The notes under the pieces: generated by a model | Databases searched by the model: none | Seen by the model: the letters and a program-made list of their open reading frames with translations, nothing else | Told to the model about the DNA's origin: nothing | Program-made: the position numbers and the translations under genes | Origin: an uncultured Chitinophagaceae bacterium | GTDB lineage: Bacteria; Bacteroidota; Bacteroidia; Chitinophagales; Chitinophagaceae | NCBI GenBank assembly: GCA_937958995.1 | Contig: CALGAP010000004.1 | Location: forward strand, 62,001-126,000 | Reading direction: 5' to 3' | Length of the DNA: 64,000 bases | In this document: piece after piece, positions 59,494 to 64,000 of the stretch | Numbering within the stretch: the first letter of the stretch is position 1 | How the letters are laid out: the number at the start of each line of letters is the position of its first letter

Positions 59494-62400
59494 ATGGCTT
59501 TACCGCATCTTATTAAGTACGTGTACACCAATGGAACAGACGAAGTAATCCGCCGCGGGAAAAAGATTCACGCAATTGGATATGTGGAGCTGGTTGATTA
59601 TGATGAGTTGCTGGATGCAGTGGTGTTCCGGGTTAAAGACGATAGTTACAGCACTTACTACAAAGTAAATATTCAGAAATTCAAAGACCCGCGTACTTTA
59701 TCGGTGCGCTGCACCTGTCCTTACAACCTCGGCGATATATGCCGCCACGAAGCCGCTTCGCTGATACAGTTGCAGGAGATGCTGGATAAAAACATGCTGA
59801 AGGCCGAAGAAGTGGAATACGACCAGCGGCATACCGTGGTGAAGATGAAGTTTATTGACCTGAAAACACTTCGCCTGCTCTGCTCGCCCGAGACGTATGC
59901 CGAAGCCGAAAAATACCTGCGCACACATCGCGCCGATATTGAATATGCACAGGATGAAGTGGTGAAAGCCATTGTGGAACTTGACGGAAGACCGGTGAAA
60001 GTGGTGCTGAGAAAAAATGAAGAAAGAAATTTTGATACCAGCGCCGACTATGAAGACCGCCAGCACCCGCTGAGCCTTCCGAAAGTGATTGTGTTTTTGC
60101 AATTACTGAATTCATACGGCCCGCACTACTTCGATACCATTCGCAACTGGGATAAGGAAAAAAATAAACTGCTCGAAGCCTATGGCTATTCGCTGAGTGA
60201 TAACCTGGAAGGAAAATTTGAATTCACCTATAAAGAGGGTAAACCCTTTTTGCGCGTGCTTGACCCAAGCATCAAGCGCGTGATGCCGGCGCAAGGTTCA
60301 GTAAAACCCAAACCTTTGCCCCAACCCACTGCTTCGGCTCCGCAAGCTGTGGAGACAGAAACAATGGATGCTCCTGAAAAGACCGAGCGGCCAGCTCAGC
60401 GCGTGGGCATCGTGTTTAATTTCAATACGGATAGTTTCCCGGGCTTTACCGTAGATGCCGTTACCGGCGAGCCTAATGAAGAGGGTACTGCGTTTGTAGG
60501 CAAGGTGGAAAAATTGGATCTCAGCAAGTTCATCAACCTGGAACTGTACAATGAGCAGGACCGCAACCTGATACCCGCACTGCGCAAAATGCAGGATAGC
60601 GAGATAACGAAATACCTCAACCGCAACTCGCCTTTCAGCGGTATCTGGGAAAACATTATTCACAACGATGGCGACGATCTGCCCGAAGAAACAAAGGCGC
60701 TGATCGTAGAATATCTGCATCCGAAACTGAAAAAATTGTTTGCGGAAATTGCGACCAACCCGTTTGTATTTTTCCTGAACAATAAAAAGACATTTAAAAC
60801 AGATAACCTGCAGGCAGCCGGTATAGCCACTGAAACCATCACGCCATATTTCAAGATTGTGGCGGGCAGAAGCTATGAAGTGGAAGCAAGAGTGCGCATC
60901 AACGGGCAGCCCCTGCCTATTACGGCAAACGAAGCCAGGAGCAGCCTGCTGTTTTTGCACAACGACGATTTATATCTCTGGGATAAAACGGAAGAAGTAA
61001 ACCTGGTCACCCGTTTTGAAGAGAAAGGAAAAATTACTATTTCGAAAAGCGACTGGGCCGAACAATTGCGGAGTTTCGTAATTCCGCTTACCAAGGAATA
61101 TCACGTGGAGATAGATCCGGCCCTGATCAGCGAGATCAAAGATGGCGATCCGGAAAAAAGAGTGGTGTTGCAGGAAAAAGGAGATTACCTGATTTTCCAA
61201 CCGCTCTTTGCCTATAAAGGTTTTGAAACAAAGGCCGGCGGCAAGGATGAACTGGTAATACCTGATGGCGAAAAAGTGCTGGTGGTTCGCCGCGATAAGG
61301 CAAAAGAACTGGCCTTCATCAAAAAGCTGGAGGCTTTGCACAGCAATTTTATTCGTCCCGACAATGGACAGCAACTGGCATTGAAAGGAAATGATGTGCT
61401 CAGAAATAACTGGTTCTTCCTCTTCGTGGATGCCATGAAGGAGATGAAGGTGCCGGTATATGGATTTGATGCGTTGAAAAATTTCCGATTCAATACCTCC
61501 AAACCGCAAACCAAGATTCATATCAGCAGCAATACCGATTGGTTTGATGCGCGCGTTGACATTTTGTTTGGTGATCAGAAAGTGACCATTGCTGACGTGA
61601 AAAAAGCACTGGCCAACCGGCAGCAGTTTGTGCAACTGAGCGATGGCACGCTGGGCATTTTACCCGAAGAATGGATCAAAAAATATTCACTGCTGTTTCG
61701 TGTAGGCGAGGGCAAGCAAAACCAGCTTCGCCTGTCGAAATACCACATGAGCGTGATCGACGAGCTGTACGATAACCGCAATGAAGAAGAGCTGGTGTTG
61801 AGACTCGAGGAGAAATATGAGCAACTAAAGAGTTTCAAAAAAATAAAAGAGATACCTGTACCCAAACACCTCGAACACGTGCTGCGCCCTTACCAGGAGC
61901 ACGGCTATCACTGGCTGCATTATCTCAGCGAAATTGGCTGGGGTGGCATACTGGCCGATGACATGGGTTTGGGTAAAACCGTGCAGGCGCTGTCTTACCT
62001 CGACTACTATAAGAGCACGCGGGGTAAACTGCAGGCGCTGGTGGTTTGTCCGACCACGCTGATGTTTAACTGGGAAAATGAGATCAAGAAATTTACACCC
62101 AACCTTTCTTATTATATACATCACGGTGGTGAGCGCGGCCGCAGCAAAGAGCAATTTCAACAGGCGGAAATTGTGATTACCACTTATGGCACCTTACGCA
62201 GCGATATCAAACTGCTGGTGGATGTTGAATTTGACTATGTGATTCTCGACGAATCGCAGGCCATTAAAAATCCTTCGAGCAAGGTGACCAAGGCGGCTTG
62301 CCTGCTGAATGCAAAGAACAGGCTTTGCCTGAGCGGTACGCCGTTACAGAATAATACCTTCGACATTTTTGCGCAAATGAACTTCCTGAATCCCGGCATG

Positions 62401-63270
62401 CTGGGCAGTATTGAATTTTTCAGGCAGGAGTTTGCTATACCCATCGATAAATTCGGTGAGGCCGACCGCAAAGATCATCTGCGCAAACTATTATATCCCT
62501 TCATACTGCGTCGTACCAAGGAGCAGGTGGCCAAAGATCTTCCCGATAAGATCGAGACCATATTGTATTGTGAAATGCAGGATGAGCAGCGCAGTATTTA
62601 TGATGCCTATAGAAATGACTTCCGCGACAAGATCCTGGGTACTATTGAAACGCAGGGCATCCAGAAATCGCAGCTGACCATTTTGCAGGGCCTGATGAAG
62701 TTGCGCCAGATTTGCGACTCGCCGGCCATATTGAATGAAGCAGATAAATATCCTAATCATTCTATCAAGCTGGAAGAAATCGGGCGCGAGATCACGGAAA
62801 ATATCAGCAATCACAAAGCGCTTATCTTCTCCCAGTTCCTGGGCATGCTGGCGCTTATCAAGGAAAAGCTGAAAGAACTGGAGGTTGACTTCGAATACTT
62901 CGATGGCAGCACGTCTGCCACCGACCGCGAAAAGGCCATTCAACGTTTCCAGAATGATGAGAATTGCCGCGTATTCCTGATTTCATTAAAGGCCGGTGGC
63001 GTGGGTCTTAACCTTACTGCCGCCGACTATGTGTACATCGTCGATCCGTGGTGGAACCCGGCCGTGGAGCAACAGGCCATTGACCGTACCCACCGTATAG
63101 GGCAGACGAAAAACATCTTTGCCTACCGAATGATCTGTAAGGATACCATCGAGGATAAGATTCTTCAATTGCAGGAAAAGAAGCGACTGCTGGCGAAGGA
63201 CCTGATTACCGATGATGAAGGATTCGTGAAGAGCCTCAGCCGCGAAGATGTTGAATACCTGTTTAGCTAA
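59494..63270 (+). CDS. SNF2-family DEAD/DEAH helicase with N-terminal SWIM zinc finger
   Basis: The 1258-residue protein has a SWIM-type zinc finger (CTC-7-CRH, Cys73/75/83, His85) within its first 110 residues and a long central region of unknown fold with a Pro-rich linker. The SNF2 ATPase occupies about residues 790-1250: LADDMGLGKTVQALSYLDYY near 820, LDESQAIKNPSSK near 919, LSGTPLQNN and VGLNLTAADYVYIVDPWWNP, then QAIDRTHRIGQT. SWIM-SNF2 proteins remodel nucleic-acid complexes; the bacterial targets are unknown. It is a single gene, and its start is supported by the SWIM domain directly after it. Confidence 0.95.
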   Translation: MALPHLIKYVYTNGTDEVIRRGKKIHAIGYVELVDYDELLDAVVFRVKDDSYSTYYKVNIQKFKDPRTLSVRCTCPYNLGDICRHEAASLIQLQEMLDKNMLKAEEVEYDQRHTVVKMKFIDLKTLRLLCSPETYAEAEKYLRTHRADIEYAQDEVVKAIVELDGRPVKVVLRKNEERNFDTSADYEDRQHPLSLPKVIVFLQLLNSYGPHYFDTIRNWDKEKNKLLEAYGYSLSDNLEGKFEFTYKEGKPFLRVLDPSIKRVMPAQGSVKPKPLPQPTASAPQAVETETMDAPEKTERPAQRVGIVFNFNTDSFPGFTVDAVTGEPNEEGTAFVGKVEKLDLSKFINLELYNEQDRNLIPALRKMQDSEITKYLNRNSPFSGIWENIIHNDGDDLPEETKALIVEYLHPKLKKLFAEIATNPFVFFLNNKKTFKTDNLQAAGIATETITPYFKIVAGRSYEVEARVRINGQPLPITANEARSSLLFLHNDDLYLWDKTEEVNLVTRFEEKGKITISKSDWAEQLRSFVIPLTKEYHVEIDPALISEIKDGDPEKRVVLQEKGDYLIFQPLFAYKGFETKAGGKDELVIPDGEKVLVVRRDKAKELAFIKKLEALHSNFIRPDNGQQLALKGNDVLRNNWFFLFVDAMKEMKVPVYGFDALKNFRFNTSKPQTKIHISSNTDWFDARVDILFGDQKVTIADVKKALANRQQFVQLSDGTLGILPEEWIKKYSLLFRVGEGKQNQLRLSKYHMSVIDELYDNRNEEELVLRLEEKYEQLKSFKKIKEIPVPKHLEHVLRPYQEHGYHWLHYLSEIGWGGILADDMGLGKTVQALSYLDYYKSTRGKLQALVVCPTTLMFNWENEIKKFTPNLSYYIHHGGERGRSKEQFQQAEIVITTYGTLRSDIKLLVDVEFDYVILDESQAIKNPSSKVTKAACLLNAKNRLCLSGTPLQNNTFDIFAQMNFLNPGMLGSIEFFRQEFAIPIDKFGEADRKDHLRKLLYPFILRRTKEQVAKDLPDKIETILYCEMQDEQRSIYDAYRNDFRDKILGTIETQGIQKSQLTILQGLMKLRQICDSPAILNEADKYPNHSIKLEEIGREITENISNHKALIFSQFLGMLALIKEKLKELEVDFEYFDGSTSATDREKAIQRFQNDENCRVFLISLKAGGVGLNLTAADYVYIVDPWWNPAVEQQAIDRTHRIGQTKNIFAYRMICKDTIEDKILQLQEKKRLLAKDLITDDEGFVKSLSREDVEYLFS

Positions 63271-63399
63271 ATCCTTCTTGTCATATTCTTCGTCTATAAT
63301 TCTTCCTTAAGCCTGAGGCATGCCCACAAGTTTCGGCATAAGGAGGCGTCTAAGTTTTAATGTTGTTTTAATACAAGACATTTAATTATTAGCTATATC

Positions 63400-64000
63400 A
63401 TGCGGAAGTTATTGACCCTGATTGTTTTATTGACAACCCTATCAGTAGCCTCACAGGCTCAAAGAAAGATTTCGGGTACTATTAAAGGGAAGCTCGTTGA
63501 CACTTTATATAAGGAAGTTCTTTCCGAAGCTACCGTTACTGTTTTGAACCCCGTTGACTCATCGGTGGTTACATATACGATTTCCAATGCCAAAGGCGAA
63601 TTTGAAGTGAAGGACCTCGACAGTGGCAACTACCGCCTGATGATCTCCTACCAGGGCTATCAGCCTTATTCACAACGTTTTACCATATCGTCGGAATTAA
63701 CCATGATTGACCTGGGACAGGTGCAGATGGAAAGGCGCAGCACTACGCTGGCCGAAGTGGTGGTGGAAGCTCCCCCGATTCAAATCAAGAAAGATACTGT
63801 TGAATTCAGGGCCGATGCCTTTAGGACCAAACCTAATGCTACGGCCGAAGACCTGTTGAAAAAAGTGCCCGGCCTGCAGGTTGATAAGGATGGTAATGTG
63901 AAAGCACAGGGCGAAGAAGTGCAGAAAGTATATGTTGATGGTAAAGAATTCTTTGGTACTGACCCCAAACTGGCTACCAAGAACATCACTGCCGATATGA
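63400..64000 (+). CDS. Outer-membrane beta-barrel receptor, N-terminal part (3' truncated by window edge)
   Basis: An ATG at 63400 opens a frame that runs to the window end (about 200 residues). A signal peptide (MRKLLTLIVLLTTLSVASQA) is followed by a carboxypeptidase-like regulatory domain (SGTIKGKLVDTLYKEVLSEA through FEVKDLDSGNYRLMISYQGY). A plug-like start follows (TTLAEVVVEAPPIQIKKDTV, FRADAFRTKPNATAEDLLKK, VPGLQVDKDGNVKAQGEEVQ). This is the N-terminus of a TonB-dependent receptor-like outer-membrane protein of the type without a SusD partner next to it. Confidence 0.85.
   Translation, partial: MRKLLTLIVLLTTLSVASQAQRKISGTIKGKLVDTLYKEVLSEATVTVLNPVDSSVVTYTISNAKGEFEVKDLDSGNYRLMISYQGYQPYSQRFTISSELTMIDLGQVQMERRSTTLAEVVVEAPPIQIKKDTVEFRADAFRTKPNATAEDLLKKVPGLQVDKDGNVKAQGEEVQKVYVDGKEFFGTDPKLATKNITADM

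Noticed and set aside
1..64000. CRISPR array, insertion sequence or prophage
   Set aside because: No spacer-repeat array, transposase, integrase or phage structural gene was seen on either strand.

Overview
The window comes from a Bacteroidota genome, most likely the Chitinophagaceae (Chitinophaga/Niastella-like). Evidence: a SusC/SusD pair, a GH97 glycosidase, an IPExxxVDY-family protein, a DUF3127 OB-fold protein, Rho with a long N-terminal insertion, a PadR-PspC pair, near absence of Shine-Dalgarno sites, and promoters of the Bacteroidota form TTG-N17..20-TAnnTTTG (four complete examples). Gene density is high, strands alternate, and there is no rRNA, CRISPR array, insertion sequence or prophage. 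Most of it reads as chromosomal core with accessory patches.

Layout. 1-6.2 kb: a RecX tail, a pentapeptide-repeat gene broken by an in-phase stop, a structured non-coding stretch, an Lrp regulator with an EamA exporter, and small genes (a DUF3127 OB protein, a one-domain asparaginase, two small secreted proteins, one with three TKGYYxIGNN repeats). 6.2-11 kb: a 1593-residue fusion of DnaQ-like exonuclease, RecQ helicase and UvrD-type helicase. 11-19 kb: a parvulin-like protein, a sugar dehydrogenase, and a SusC-SusD-lipoprotein operon. 19.4-22.4 kb: a decayed hydrolase fragment, tRNA-Phe and the housekeeping RecQ. 22.7-27.6 kb: a plus-strand run with kdsD, a mannose-1-phosphate guanylyltransferase, an exonuclease, RidA, a YjbR protein and an aminotransferase. 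27.6-31 kb: a helical repeat protein, a candidate small RNA, and ArsR followed by a 32-residue peptide with three Cys-Cys pairs. 31-44.6 kb: lipoproteins, FeoB, GH97, D-lactate dehydrogenase, AsnRS, a universal stress protein, a three-gene overlapping glycosyltransferase block and a 2-oxoglutarate oxygenase. 44.7-50.3 kb: an envelope cluster (Tyr-rich protein, LpoB-like, COG3014-like) and the PadR-PspC pair with a structured leader. 50.3-64 kb: GcvT, ComB, MscS, Rho, a lipoprotein, pterin dehydratase, an IPExxxVDY protein, an M28 peptidase, a SWIM-SNF2 helicase and the start of a large outer-membrane receptor.

The strongest leads for something undescribed are the ArsR-linked dicysteine peptide (30108-30206), the repeat-containing candidate RNA (about 29279-29467), the exonuclease-RecQ-UvrD fusion, the TKGYYxIGNN secreted repeat protein, the PadR leader with two micro-ORFs inside a long hairpin, and a pair of covarying hairpins at 32284 and 47270. 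All functional statements are from reading the sequence by eye; no database search was run.
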